A DNA stretch of 64,000 bases, from the NCBI RefSeq assembly GCF_900176355.1, contig NZ_FWXI01000005.1:186001-250000 (forward strand). The letters run 5' to 3'. Origin of the DNA: Sporomusa malonica (GTDB taxonomy: Bacteria; Bacillota; Negativicutes; Sporomusales; Sporomusaceae). A program made the translations under genes and the position numbers. This document shows positions 6,667-15,204 of the stretch, one piece after another. The stretch's first letter is position 1, and every line of letters begins with the position of its first letter. Below the pieces are notes generated by a model that saw only the letters and a program-made list of their open reading frames with translations, was not told where the DNA came from and ran no database searches.

Positions 6667-7826
6667 GAGATATTAAACATATTCGTAATTATATTTTGGA
6701 AAATTCTCATCAAACTAGCTTTAGCTACTGCTTTTTCGGCAAGCAAATCAACCTTGCCTACTTCTTTACCGTCCTTAAGGACGATAAGTTCCCCGCATTT
6801 TTGACCTTCTGCCACTGGGGCATTTACAGTAGGCTCTGCAACTATCTTCTTTTGCAGATTCTTGTTTTGCCCTTTACCAATGATTAAATTTAAATCTTGA
6901 GCTGCTACCAACTGAATTTCTTTATCTACGCCTTTATTGACTTTGAGCCGTTCAACAACTGTACCTTGGGTGACAATGGGCACCGCTGAAAAATTAGCAA
7001 AACCCCAATCAAGAAGTTTCATACTTTCCCGCAAATGAGAACGCGGTTCGGGTGTAGCAAAAACTGCCGAAATTAGCCGTAAACCATCGCGTTTGGCCGT
7101 TCCGACAAAACAGTATTTTGCTTCTTCAGTCCAGCCGGTTTTGAGACCATCGCCTCCTTTATACCACCATAGTAGTTTATTAGTATTTACTAGCCAATTT
7201 TTTCCATCTCTAAGCCATGTTTCTTTGATACCGCACATATCCATGTATAGTGGATGGGCTACCGCCTCTTTGGCAATTAAGGCGGCGTCATAAGCACTCA
7301 TGTAATGGTCAGTTGTTGGCAAACCATTCACATTATTAAAGTGAGTGTTTGCCAGACCAAGAGTTTCAGTTCGTTTATTCATGGCTTCAACTGCAGACTG
7401 CTCGCTGCCATAGATATGTTCCATTAGCGCAACGGCGGCATCGTTAGCGCTAACAACTGCCACAGCAGCCATCATATCTTTTACAGTCATTTTTTCACCA
7501 GGTTCGAGCCAGATCTGCGACCCTCCTTGCCGCCAGGCATTTTCACTTGCATAAATTTCATCAGCAAGGTTAATGCGACCTTGTTCAACAGCTTCAACAG
7601 CCAAGAGTAAAGTCATAATTTTAGTTACACTGGCAGGAGGCAGTCGCTTATGCGGGTCTTTTTCAAAAAGTACGGTACCGTTTTCGTCCATTACCACAGC
7701 CGATACAGCACTAGTATCCAATTGTGTGCTAGATTGTGGTTTTACCGGCGCTGCCGGTGCACTAAAAGCAGTTGTAACAGCCAAAACAAAGAACAGTAAC
7801 GTCACCAGCGCAGTTTTTCGAATCAA
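6663..7826 (-). CDS. dacF: D-alanyl-D-alanine carboxypeptidase (DacF type)
   Basis: A 387-residue low-molecular-weight penicillin-binding protein. A signal peptide (MIRKTALVTLLFFVLAVTTA) is followed by the active-site SVTK at about residue 66, SAN near 127 and KTGW near 228, then the C-terminal beta-rich PBP5 domain and a possible amphipathic tail. It removes terminal D-Ala from peptidoglycan stem peptides outside the membrane. In B. subtilis dacF is a forespore gene just upstream of spoIIAA, the same place as here. TTG 7826 was chosen because GGAG lies eight bases before it; the GTG at 7835 overlaps that site. Confidence 0.93.
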   Translation of the reverse strand: MIRKTALVTLLFFVLAVTTAFSAPAAPVKPQSSTQLDTSAVSAVVMDENGTVLFEKDPHKRLPPASVTKIMTLLLAVEAVEQGRINLADEIYASENAWRQGGSQIWLEPGEKMTVKDMMAAVAVVSANDAAVALMEHIYGSEQSAVEAMNKRTETLGLANTHFNNVNGLPTTDHYMSAYDAALIAKEAVAHPLYMDMCGIKETWLRDGKNWLVNTNKLLWWYKGGDGLKTGWTEEAKYCFVGTAKRDGLRLISAVFATPEPRSHLRESMKLLDWGFANFSAVPIVTQGTVVERLKVNKGVDKEIQLVAAQDLNLIIGKGQNKNLQKKIVAEPTVNAPVAEGQKCGELIVLKDGKEVGKVDLLAEKAVAKASLMRIFQNIITNMFNIS

Positions 7827-7894
7827 TGATAACACTCCTTTCTTTTAAAGTTATAGTTTCCCATATTAAAACCACTTAAACAGGGAAATTCAAA

Positions 7895-7925
7895 CAAAAA
7901 ATCGACTGACATAATGTCAGTCGAT
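7895..7925 (-). terminator. Terminator overlapping the stop codon of pdp
   Basis: ATCGACTGACAT and ATGTCAGTCGAT form a perfect 12-bp stem followed on the minus strand by a run of T. The pdp stop codon TGA is inside the 5' arm. Confidence 0.85.
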
Positions 7926-9242
7926 CACGAACCCATTTTTAGCAACCAATCCTAATATCAGCGGCGGCCTGGCAACAGTCTGGGAGTCAATGCTAACAGC
8001 CTGTTTTACGACTAATGCAGCTTGCTCCAAGCGGGAATCATCATTGCTATATATTGTTGCCAATGGCTGATTTTTACTGATATACTGGCCTATCCTGCAT
8101 TTTAGTATGACCCCTGCAGCTAGGTCAATGGCCTGTCCCTTATATTCTCTACCTGCCCCCAGCCGCATGGCAGCATAGCCAATTTGGGCAGCATTTATAG
8201 TTTTGACATAACCCTGACAGGAACTGGTAACCTCCAAAGCATAGCGGGCCTGTGGTAAATTAGCGGTATTGCTTACTATCCCAACTTCACCACCTTGGGC
8301 AGAAATAAATTCGCCAAATTTAGCCAGGGCCTGCTTACTGTCAATGAGGGCATTAAGCTGACCACGTGCAGCTTCCGGCGTGAGCGCTTTACCGCCCAGT
8401 ACCAGCATCTGCGAGGCAAGTACAAGGCAAACCTCTTTAAGGGCTGGCTCACCACGTCCTGACAATACCTCAATCGCCTCTTTGACCTCTAAGCTATTAC
8501 CGATAGCTGCTCCCAGAGGCTCTTCCATACTTGTTAATACAGCAACCGTCTCCCTGCCAACAAGTTGACCAATTCGCACCATAGTCTCGGCCAGTGTAAT
8601 CGCATCAGCTTTATTTTTCATAAAAGCGCCACTGCCAACTTTGACATCCAAGACTATTTTGTCGGCGCCTGAAGCAATCTTCTTACTCATAATCGATGAC
8701 GCAATAAGCGGGATACTCTCTATAGTAGCCGTGACATCCCTGAGGGCATACAGCTTGCCGTCAGCTGGCGCAATTGCGGCTGATTGGCCGGTTACTGCAA
8801 TACTATATTTTTTCAAATTATCAATAAATTCATGACGTTCAAGCGTGGACTTAAAGCCGGGAATAGCCTCAAGTTTATCAATTGTACCACCAGTAAATCC
8901 CAGCCCCCGCCCTGACATTTTAGCCACCGGCACCCCAGCAGCCGCGACTAGTGGCGCAAGTATCAGAGTAGTTGTGTCTGCTACCCCGCCAGTACTATGC
9001 TTGTCCACCTTTATTCCTGGAACTAAGCTTAAATCCACCATCTCACCAGACTTCGCCATAGCCATAGTGAGCGCGGCTGTTTCCTGATCTGTCATACCTC
9101 GGAAAAACACTGCCATCAGCCAAGCAGACATCTGGTAATCAGGTATCTCATCTGCGGTGTATGCCTTGATTAGCCACTCAATTTCGCTGTCTAATAGCTC
9201 AATACCATCGCGCTTTTTTGCAATTATATCAGTAGCACGCAC
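7917..9242 (-). CDS. pdp: Pyrimidine-nucleoside phosphorylase
   Basis: A 441-residue enzyme of the thymidine/pyrimidine nucleoside phosphorylase family. Phosphate-binding KHSTGGVADTTTL lies near residue 80, SGRGLGFTGGTIDKLEAIPG near 110, and a substrate-binding SSIMSKKIASGADKIVLDVK block near 180. It splits uridine, deoxyuridine or thymidine with phosphate to base plus (deoxy)ribose-1-phosphate. The next gene upstream encodes phosphopentomutase, which takes that sugar phosphate onward. The GTG start shares one base with the deoB stop. In B. subtilis this position between drm and dacF is held by a purine phosphorylase, so the specificity has shifted. Confidence 0.93.
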   Translation of the reverse strand: MRATDIIAKKRDGIELLDSEIEWLIKAYTADEIPDYQMSAWLMAVFFRGMTDQETAALTMAMAKSGEMVDLSLVPGIKVDKHSTGGVADTTTLILAPLVAAAGVPVAKMSGRGLGFTGGTIDKLEAIPGFKSTLERHEFIDNLKKYSIAVTGQSAAIAPADGKLYALRDVTATIESIPLIASSIMSKKIASGADKIVLDVKVGSGAFMKNKADAITLAETMVRIGQLVGRETVAVLTSMEEPLGAAIGNSLEVKEAIEVLSGRGEPALKEVCLVLASQMLVLGGKALTPEAARGQLNALIDSKQALAKFGEFISAQGGEVGIVSNTANLPQARYALEVTSSCQGYVKTINAAQIGYAAMRLGAGREYKGQAIDLAAGVILKCRIGQYISKNQPLATIYSNDDSRLEQAALVVKQAVSIDSQTVARPPLILGLVAKNGFVID

Positions 9243-10438
9243 TATTCATTCTCCTCAAGCAGGTCGTTTAAAAAACATTGCCCATAAGTCAAAGGTGGCA
9301 AGGAAAAGTTAGCCGCAATAGTAGCTCCAATATCTGCAAAAGTTCCTCTTACCCCCAAGTTGACTGCCATTTGACTTTGTGCTAAGCCATGGTGATAAGC
9401 TAAAAGCGGCACATATTCACGAGTGTGGTCAGTTCCCTGAACAGTTGGATCACAGCCATGATCAGCTGTAATAATTAATAAATCGCTATTAGTTAACTTA
9501 GATTTAAAGACAGCTAGTGCAGAGTCAAATTCTTCAAGAGCTCGGGCATAACCAATAGCATCGTTACGATGTCCATAGACACTGTCAAAATCAACAAGGT
9601 TTGCCATAATAAGGCCATCAGGCATACTCTGTCCGGCCAAATCGGTTATAATCTCCATACCGTGTTTATTAGACTTCGTTGGATATGATTGTGTCAACCC
9701 GCGGTTGGCATAAATATCAGCAATTTTACCAATGCCAATGACGGCAAAACCGGCTTGTTTCAGTATGTCAAGCACTGTTGCTGCCGGCGGTTCTAAGCTA
9801 TAATCGTGGCGGTTAGCAGTACGGGTAAAACTGCCCAATCTCCCGATAAACGGTCTGGCAATAATCCGGCCTACGGCGTGCTCGCCAATACAAACCTGTT
9901 CTCTGGCTATTTTACATAATTCATATAACCGTGCAAGTGGAATAACTTCTTCATGAGCGGCAATCTGAAAAACGCTGTCAGCCGATGTATACACTATCGG
10001 CTGGCCTGTTAGCATATGTTGCTCTCCTAGCTCGGCAATAATCTCGGTTCCAGATGCCGCTTTATTACCTAAAACGCCATAGCCTGAATAAATTTTAAAT
10101 TTTTCAATAACTTCAGACGGAAATCCATCAGGGTAGACCGGAAAAGAGGTAAACAGCGGGCATCCGGCTAATTCCCAGTGACCACTTGTTGTATCCTTGC
10201 CTTTAGACAGTTCAGCCATTTTACCAAAAGCAGCAATAGGGTGGGTAATTGCCGGCATACCGGCAAAGGGTTCAATCAAACCAAGCCCCATACTTGCCAA
10301 TATCGGCAAATTGAGTCCGCCCTTAACATCGGCGACATGCACCAGCGTATTAGCTCCGACATCGCCATAGTCGTTAGCGTCAGGCATAGCTCCGATACCC
10401 ACACTGTCAAGGACAATAACAAATATTCGTTTGAACAA
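9242..10438 (-). CDS. deoB: Phosphopentomutase
   Basis: A 398-residue metalloenzyme of the alkaline-phosphatase superfamily. The N-terminal metal site is RIFVIVLDSVGIGAMPDAND. TTSGHWELAG contains the phosphorylated Thr at about residue 84. LVDFDSVYGHRND and ITADHGCDPTVQGTDHTREY carry the remaining metal ligands. It interconverts (deoxy)ribose-1-phosphate and -5-phosphate, linking nucleoside salvage to central metabolism. TTG 10438 was chosen with AGAGGAG nine bases upstream. It is coupled to pdp by a one-base overlap. Confidence 0.96.
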   Translation of the reverse strand: MFKRIFVIVLDSVGIGAMPDANDYGDVGANTLVHVADVKGGLNLPILASMGLGLIEPFAGMPAITHPIAAFGKMAELSKGKDTTSGHWELAGCPLFTSFPVYPDGFPSEVIEKFKIYSGYGVLGNKAASGTEIIAELGEQHMLTGQPIVYTSADSVFQIAAHEEVIPLARLYELCKIAREQVCIGEHAVGRIIARPFIGRLGSFTRTANRHDYSLEPPAATVLDILKQAGFAVIGIGKIADIYANRGLTQSYPTKSNKHGMEIITDLAGQSMPDGLIMANLVDFDSVYGHRNDAIGYARALEEFDSALAVFKSKLTNSDLLIITADHGCDPTVQGTDHTREYVPLLAYHHGLAQSQMAVNLGVRGTFADIGATIAANFSLPPLTYGQCFLNDLLEENE

Positions 10439-10473
10439 GGTTTACGGCTCCTCTGTAAAGTATTCTAACCTTA

Positions 10474-11361
10474 TTATGCGCGAGGATGTGTCTTATCATA
10501 TACTTCTTTCAAACGGTTTTTAGTTACATGAGTATATATTTGGGTAGTCGATATATCTGCATGCCCTAACATTTCCTGAACAGAGCGCAAATCTGCTCCA
10601 TTTTCAAGAAGATGCGTAGCAAATGAATGGCGCAGAGTGTGAGGTGTAATTTCTTTAGTAATATTTGCTTCCATCGCATATTTCTTAATAATTTTCCAGA
10701 AGCCCTGACGAGTCAGTCTGTTGCCATGATGGTTAACAAAGAGTGATGCTTCTTCGTAGGTACGTACTAGTTTGGGGCGGCCTTTAGCTATGTACTCCTG
10801 AACACACTTAGCAGCAATTGAGCCTAGTGGCACAATACGCTCCTTGGCGCCTTTTCCGTAACACTTAATATATCCCATATCAAGGTTTACATCAGATATA
10901 TTGAGCGATATCAATTCAGAGACTCTGATGCCGGTGGCATATAACAGTTCTAGCATAGCTTTATCCCTAAGACCGGTAGGCTGAAAGGTATTGGGCTGCT
11001 TTAACAATTCTTCCACTTCGGTGATACTAAGAATTTTCGGCAGTTTTTTCTCAAGCTTGGGTGACTCTAAATTTACAGCAGGATCTTTTTCTAGATGGCG
11101 TTCTCTCACAAGATATTGATAAAAGGATTTTATCGCAGCAAGATTGCGGGATATCGTGGAAACAGCCCGACCTTTTACTTGAAGATTATTTAGATAGTTT
11201 AGGATGGTGTCACGGTTAGAATTTTGTAAAAAATCTAATTGACTATTTTGCAAATATGTTTGAAACTGCCGTAAATCCCGTCCATATGATTCGAGCGTAT
11301 TTTGAGCTAATCCCCGCTCAACTGCAAGATAGTTAATAAATTCATTAACATACGATTCCAT
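10474..11361 (-). CDS. xerD: Tyrosine recombinase XerD
   Basis: A 295-residue tyrosine recombinase. The N-terminal core-binding SAM-like domain covers residues 1-95. The catalytic domain has Arg in ATGIRVSELISL, His/Arg in HTLRHSFATHLL, His in LGHADISTTQ and the nucleophile Tyr in IYTHVTKNRL. The length and motifs are those of housekeeping XerD, which with XerC resolves chromosome dimers at dif, rather than a phage integrase. It sits in the conserved order spoIIM-(small protein)-xerD-deoB. ATG 11361 is preferred to the GTG at 11373 for spacing to AGGGTGG. Confidence 0.95.
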   Translation of the reverse strand: MESYVNEFINYLAVERGLAQNTLESYGRDLRQFQTYLQNSQLDFLQNSNRDTILNYLNNLQVKGRAVSTISRNLAAIKSFYQYLVRERHLEKDPAVNLESPKLEKKLPKILSITEVEELLKQPNTFQPTGLRDKAMLELLYATGIRVSELISLNISDVNLDMGYIKCYGKGAKERIVPLGSIAAKCVQEYIAKGRPKLVRTYEEASLFVNHHGNRLTRQGFWKIIKKYAMEANITKEITPHTLRHSFATHLLENGADLRSVQEMLGHADISTTQIYTHVTKNRLKEVYDKTHPRA

Positions 11362-11522
11362 TTTTTTAACCACCCTTTTTTCTTCCCAGATTTCCAGCTA
11401 ACAATTACAGTATCTGGTCTAAGCTACTCTATTCAACATGAAGTTTACTTTTCCTTTATTTGTCTCTATTGTTTCGTAAAGTTTTAGTAATTTTTTGTTA
11501 ATGACTGCTAAATTATGTCACG

Positions 11523-11732
11523 CTATAAATTTACCGAATTGGAAATCGCCATAACCCGTAATGGTTTTTCCAACAGGTGCTGGTCGCGTATCTTTAGACC
11601 TGGATTATTTAACTCCCAAAACATAGTCATCAGTTTGGGCAGAATGTAGAAGATAATAAGCGTTAATAGGACGATTTTTACATATAACTTGGACTTTTTT
11701 ATGATACTGCGCAAAGAAAATGTCACTACCAT
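11523..11732 (-). CDS. Small membrane protein, YqzK/DUF4227-like
   Basis: A 69-residue protein with a basic N-terminus and one membrane segment (about residues 17-38, LYVKIVLLTLIIFYILPKLM), followed by a polar C-terminus. B. subtilis has a similar single-pass protein, YqzK (DUF4227), immediately upstream of xerD, and size, topology and position agree. Similarity at sequence level was judged by eye only. The start has no strong ribosome-binding site apart from a distant GGAGGG. Its role is unknown. The 160 bases between it and xerD show no further gene. Confidence 0.55.
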   Translation of the reverse strand: MVVTFSLRSIIKKSKLYVKIVLLTLIIFYILPKLMTMFWELNNPGLKIRDQHLLEKPLRVMAISNSVNL

Positions 11733-11853
11733 GCGCCTCTACCTCCCTCCCCTCCGAGTATATCTTTCACGAGCTCTGTCTTAACTTAATATCATACTTA
11801 TTCATCAAATAGAAGGTTTATTCGTACTTTGAAAGCTTACTATAATAAATAAT

Positions 11854-11880
11854 AAAAAAGACTGCACATAATGCAGCCTT
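11854..11880 (-). terminator. Terminator after spoIIM
   Basis: AAGGCTGCA and TGCAGTCTT form a 9-bp stem with one G-U pair and a 5-base loop, followed on the minus strand by TTTTTTATT. It lies right after the spoIIM stop codon. Confidence 0.85.
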
Positions 11881-11884
11881 CTTA

Positions 11885-12523
11885 TTACTTGACAATCATT
11901 TGCGCCACTGTTTTCATAAACACTGGCGAGACATATACTTCTACCAGAGCAGCGCCTAGCATTACGACAAGCATGGCTAGACAAAAAATCGAATACGCAA
12001 TCGAGTTGTAAAATAGATTATCTTTACTTCTATTGCGTCGCACCAACATCAATGAAAAAGTTGTCGCCGATACTCCTGTCGCTAAAATAGCTGGTACAGC
12101 GAGAAAATTGTGAGGTAACACTGAAACTACGGCGAATAATAAACCTCTCATTATGTACTCATTAACTAAGAAACCGACAGTGAAACCAATAACAAACCCC
12201 CGCAAACAAACCAAAAACAAAACAAAGGGTATTCCAACAATTGTAAAACCTAACAGCCACATAAGACCGATTACTTTCATGTTATTAATCAATACACCAG
12301 CTAATAGTGATTGAGTATCACCTGCTGTATTTTGAGGCTCGACTAATCCTTGAAAGAAAACCCGCAAGTAACCGATAAGCTCGGTTTTTTGTTCATCAGG
12401 CAGCGTCTTTACAGCCATTGCTCCAAAAACTATCCCAATAACAAAAATAAGAATCATAAAAAAATAAGCAACAATATTCGCGCGGACATAATCGGCAGCA
12501 TTCTTGCGAAGAAGTTTTAGCAT
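11885..12523 (-). CDS. spoIIM: Stage II sporulation protein M
   Basis: A 212-residue integral membrane protein of the SpoIIM family. It has about five membrane segments, an extracytoplasmic stretch after the first (residues 45-75), and the conserved central NNMKVIGLMWLLGFTIVGIP and LVCLRGFVIGFTVGFLV. SpoIIM, with SpoIID and SpoIIP, degrades septal peptidoglycan and drives engulfment of the forespore. ATG 12523 follows GGGAGGT at good spacing. It has its own terminator. NudF and endonuclease Q lie upstream, and xerD lies downstream as in Bacillus. Confidence 0.95.
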   Translation of the reverse strand: MLKLLRKNAADYVRANIVAYFFMILIFVIGIVFGAMAVKTLPDEQKTELIGYLRVFFQGLVEPQNTAGDTQSLLAGVLINNMKVIGLMWLLGFTIVGIPFVLFLVCLRGFVIGFTVGFLVNEYIMRGLLFAVVSVLPHNFLAVPAILATGVSATTFSLMLVRRNRSKDNLFYNSIAYSIFCLAMLVVMLGAALVEVYVSPVFMKTVAQMIVK

Positions 12524-12590
12524 GCATGTACCTCCCTGCCAGTACCTGCTACAATATATGTCCCACTAAAACTGTTTAGACCTATTGCTA

Positions 12591-13778
12591 TTACATTTTA
12601 ACCAGTCTCCCATAAATGCCGCCGCCGCCGGCAGCAATAGTGGCTGTCCCAGCCCGAGCGCTAATAATAAAATCTGCTATTTTACTGCCACCGACTCTGA
12701 CTAATTCGGCATGGCTGGTATAATGCACAATATTCATTTCTGTCTTAAACTCGGCTAGCAGTTTATTTATACTTATTTTCCCAAGACCAGGTATGAACTC
12801 TAGCGGTATCTGATAGAAATAGCATGGTCGATGAGGCGGATGATGAGGTTCTGGGTAATCAGCAATCTGGTTAATCCGGTCAAACACCCCTTTAACCAAG
12901 CTATTGCCAGCACACTCTGGGCATTGGTGATCGGTAAAACCACCAGTATCAATATAGCCACAACCGGTACAAAAAGTACGATGATATTTCCCCAGACGCG
13001 GATCAAGACCATAGTTACCTTTAATTCTCCGGCCCTCTGTGCGGGCCAAAGCCCAGGACAGCTCTTGAAAAGACAATCCGGACATAGCAAGAACATTGTA
13101 TTCACGAGCTATTTTATCTAAAGAATGAGCATCCGAATTAGTTATAAACGTATACCCAGACAACTCGCTAATTCTGTCCGCCATATCGCTATCAGCACTT
13201 AGCCCCAACTCAATAGCGGCCAGCTTATTCATCTCCTGATCAGACAGAATATGTGCCAGCCGGTCACAGCATACCCCATATAAGCTTTTATGGGGTGTAA
13301 AGACATGAGCCGGTACAATGAGCGAGTTAAAACTACTGGCGATATTGATAAGCTGCTTTAGTGGCATATGAGCATTCTGCGAACTAAGACTGATATTACG
13401 GATGAACTGGCTCATATAGGACGAAAAAGCCGACATTGTCTGAATATCAGGAACAAATATCAGCGTATGTGCTAAGCCACCACCTGGTTCCCTTGTTTCA
13501 ATTTCAGCGCCAAGTACAAGCAATGTACTATCTTTATAGAGATAACCACCGCCACTAACAGAAACAAGTAACCCTTCATCAGTCAGCCGCTTTATATCTG
13601 CAAGTACAAGCGGGGATAACGCGTCCACAATGCCGACGATATCCATCCCCTTGCGTTCAGCTGCTTCCTGTAAAATCCCGCGTACTGTTAACCGGCGGGA
13701 CGTAGGAATCTTGACCCATTTACCGCTTTCATTCATCCCAACATGAATGTGCAGGTCGGCAAAATATTGATTAAGCAT
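12591..13778 (-). CDS. Endonuclease Q family DNA-repair nuclease (PHP domain)
   Basis: A 395-residue protein. The N-terminal PHP phosphoesterase domain begins FADLHIHVG and carries further metal ligands in VDALSP, PAHVFTPH and TNSDAHSLDKI. A four-Cys zinc finger follows (CTGCGYIDTGG and HQCPECAG, about residues 288-310). The C-terminus has helix-hairpin-helix-like EFIPGLGKISINKLLAEF. This arrangement matches endonuclease Q, which nicks DNA 5' of uracil, hypoxanthine or abasic sites in Thermococcales and some Bacilli. ATG 13778, nine bases after GGGGAT, is preferred to a TTG inside nudF. It is paired with nudF, whose stop overlaps its ribosome-binding region. Confidence 0.88.
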   Translation of the reverse strand: MLNQYFADLHIHVGMNESGKWVKIPTSRRLTVRGILQEAAERKGMDIVGIVDALSPLVLADIKRLTDEGLLVSVSGGGYLYKDSTLLVLGAEIETREPGGGLAHTLIFVPDIQTMSAFSSYMSQFIRNISLSSQNAHMPLKQLINIASSFNSLIVPAHVFTPHKSLYGVCCDRLAHILSDQEMNKLAAIELGLSADSDMADRISELSGYTFITNSDAHSLDKIAREYNVLAMSGLSFQELSWALARTEGRRIKGNYGLDPRLGKYHRTFCTGCGYIDTGGFTDHQCPECAGNSLVKGVFDRINQIADYPEPHHPPHRPCYFYQIPLEFIPGLGKISINKLLAEFKTEMNIVHYTSHAELVRVGGSKIADFIISARAGTATIAAGGGGIYGRLVKM

Positions 13779-13782
13779 GCAG

Positions 13783-14322
13783 TTATATCCCCGCCAGATA
13801 CAATGCAACTAAACTCTTAGCGTCACAGATTTCGCCACTAATAATCATTTCTCGAATTTGTTCCGAAGTATAGGTTTCGGTATTGATAAACTCGTCTTCA
13901 TCAGGCTGTTTATCAGATTCGACTAAACCTTCAGCTAAATATACATGGATCACCTCGTTGGAAAAACCGGGTGTTGTATACATTGCTGTCAACTTGCGAA
14001 GATTGTTGGCAACAAAACCAGTTTCCTCTGCCAGTTCCCTGAGTGCGCAAGCTTCTGGTCTTTCACCTGGGTCAAGTTTGCCAGCAGGAACCTCAAGCAT
14101 TACCTGTTGTACCGGATGACGAAACTGCCGAACTAGAATAACCCTGCCATCGTTAGTTATTGGTACAATGGCAACTGCTCCTGGATGTTCTACCACTTCC
14201 CGCGTTCCGGTTTTTCCATTAGGAAGCATAACTTCATCCCGTCTTAGATTTATAATTTTCCCCTCAAAGAGGCGGGTCGAATTTATCAGTGTTTCATGAA
14301 AATCTGTTTTAGTATGCGGCAT
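13783..14322 (-). CDS. nudF: ADP-ribose pyrophosphatase (Nudix)
   Basis: A 179-residue Nudix hydrolase. The complete Nudix box is GKLDPGERPEACALRELAEE followed by TGF (about residues 83-105), preceded by VILVRQFRHPVQQVMLEVPA, typical of ADP-ribose pyrophosphatases. It splits ADP-ribose to AMP and ribose-5-phosphate. B. subtilis nudF also lies near spoIIM, supporting the name. ATG 14322, five bases after GGAGG, was chosen over the TTG at 14334. It is transcribed divergently from the 41-codon plus-strand gene. Confidence 0.9.
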   Translation of the reverse strand: MPHTKTDFHETLINSTRLFEGKIINLRRDEVMLPNGKTGTREVVEHPGAVAIVPITNDGRVILVRQFRHPVQQVMLEVPAGKLDPGERPEACALRELAEETGFVANNLRKLTAMYTTPGFSNEVIHVYLAEGLVESDKQPDEDEFINTETYTSEQIREMIISGEICDAKSLVALYLAGI

Positions 14323-14394
14323 ACTGACCTCCAACTTTTATGGTATATAACACCAGTAACGATCATATATTACCTCCATAGGGAGGGATGTCCA

Positions 14395-14520
14395 ATGAAA
14401 ATGGTTGCCAAAAACGGCTTATATTTTAGCGGAAAAATTAAAGATTTACTGAAAGAATTACGCAATCTAAGCAAAGAGTATATTAATTTGCGGGATGTTG
14501 TTAACAAAACTATGCATTAA
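14395..14520 (+). CDS. 41-residue uncharacterised protein, divergent from nudF
   Basis: One of only two plus-strand genes. The longer open frame starts at 14296, but ATG 14395 is preceded at eight bases by GGGAGGGA, a strong ribosome-binding site, giving MKMVAKNGLYFSGKIKDLLK and then a helical, charged C-terminus with RNLSKEYINLRDVV. The first ten residues could be a beta strand; the rest is amphipathic. It ends seven bases before the converging P-loop gene. The 70 bases between it and nudF must hold both promoters. Function unknown; a DNA- or RNA-binding peptide or a regulatory partner is possible. Confidence 0.6.
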   Translation: MKMVAKNGLYFSGKIKDLLKELRNLSKEYINLRDVVNKTMH

Positions 14521-14526
14521 TTAATA

Positions 14527-15189
14527 TTAATCCATCCATGGATAATGAGTGTAAGGTTTGAGAATAAATAGCGGCACGCTGGCTTGAACAGTTTGTTCAA
14601 GCCAATCAGGGACCACAACCCATTTAACAGGTAAGGTCATCGCTTTGGCTGCCTGCTCAACAATAACCAATCCTTCTTGTATATGTTCACTAGTTGTCTC
14701 AGGGCCAAGATTCGCATTACTGACCAAACCGCTGATTGTGAGCCGTGAAACTTGTTCGATACGGCGCAGTATATTGATAATACCCTCCGTACTACTGGTA
14801 AACGGCCGCTTCGTGTTAACAACCAATAACGCCTGATAGCTGGATTGATCAAAATAACGTTTTAATTGTCCCAATGCAATGGCTGATTCCCCTCCGCCAA
14901 CATCCATAACAACCTGAGTATTAGTCTGTGAGAAAATCTCGACTAAATTATGTGGTATAACAGGGAGATCTGCATGAGATAAACGGGAATCAGGGGCAAC
15001 AACCTTAACTCCGTTTTTTTCAAGCAACTCCTTATTTTCCCTGGTGCGAAAATAGGGTTTTATCAAGTCCATATCAACGATGGCTGTTTGCTGTCCTGCC
15101 TGTTGTAGTTTAAGAGCATAATTGACGGCAAGTTCTGTCTTGCCGCTGCCAAATTCCCCTAGAAAAATTGTTATTCGATTATCTTCCAT
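14527..15189 (-). CDS. P-loop NTPase (CobQ/MinD-like), unknown role
   Basis: A 220-residue protein with Walker A GEFGSGKTELAVNYAL at residues 11-26, a switch-like VDMDLIKPYFRTRE motif at about 39-52, Walker B-like VVMDVGGGESAIALGQ near 92, and VVNTKRPF with SNANLGPETT, resembling the base-recognition parts of MinD/CobQ-type proteins. It most likely binds ATP or GTP in the cytosol. It lies 15 bases after butyrate kinase and is probably co-transcribed with it. I do not recognise a precise function; a chaperone-like or acyl-metabolism partner of the kinase is one idea. ATG 15189 is the only good start. Confidence 0.75.
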   Translation of the reverse strand: MEDNRITIFLGEFGSGKTELAVNYALKLQQAGQQTAIVDMDLIKPYFRTRENKELLEKNGVKVVAPDSRLSHADLPVIPHNLVEIFSQTNTQVVMDVGGGESAIALGQLKRYFDQSSYQALLVVNTKRPFTSSTEGIINILRRIEQVSRLTISGLVSNANLGPETTSEHIQEGLVIVEQAAKAMTLPVKWVVVPDWLEQTVQASVPLFILKPYTHYPWMD

Positions 15190-15204
15190 ACAATTCCCTA
15201 CCTG

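Noticed and set aside
10474..11361. Phage integrase or mobile element at the tyrosine recombinase
   Set aside because: Sequence, length and gene order (spoIIM-xerD-deoB) are those of housekeeping XerD; no att repeats or phage genes are nearby.
14296..14394. Upstream part of the plus-strand frame ending at 14520
   Set aside because: It overlaps the nudF start on the other strand and has no ribosome-binding site; the strong site is just before ATG 14395.
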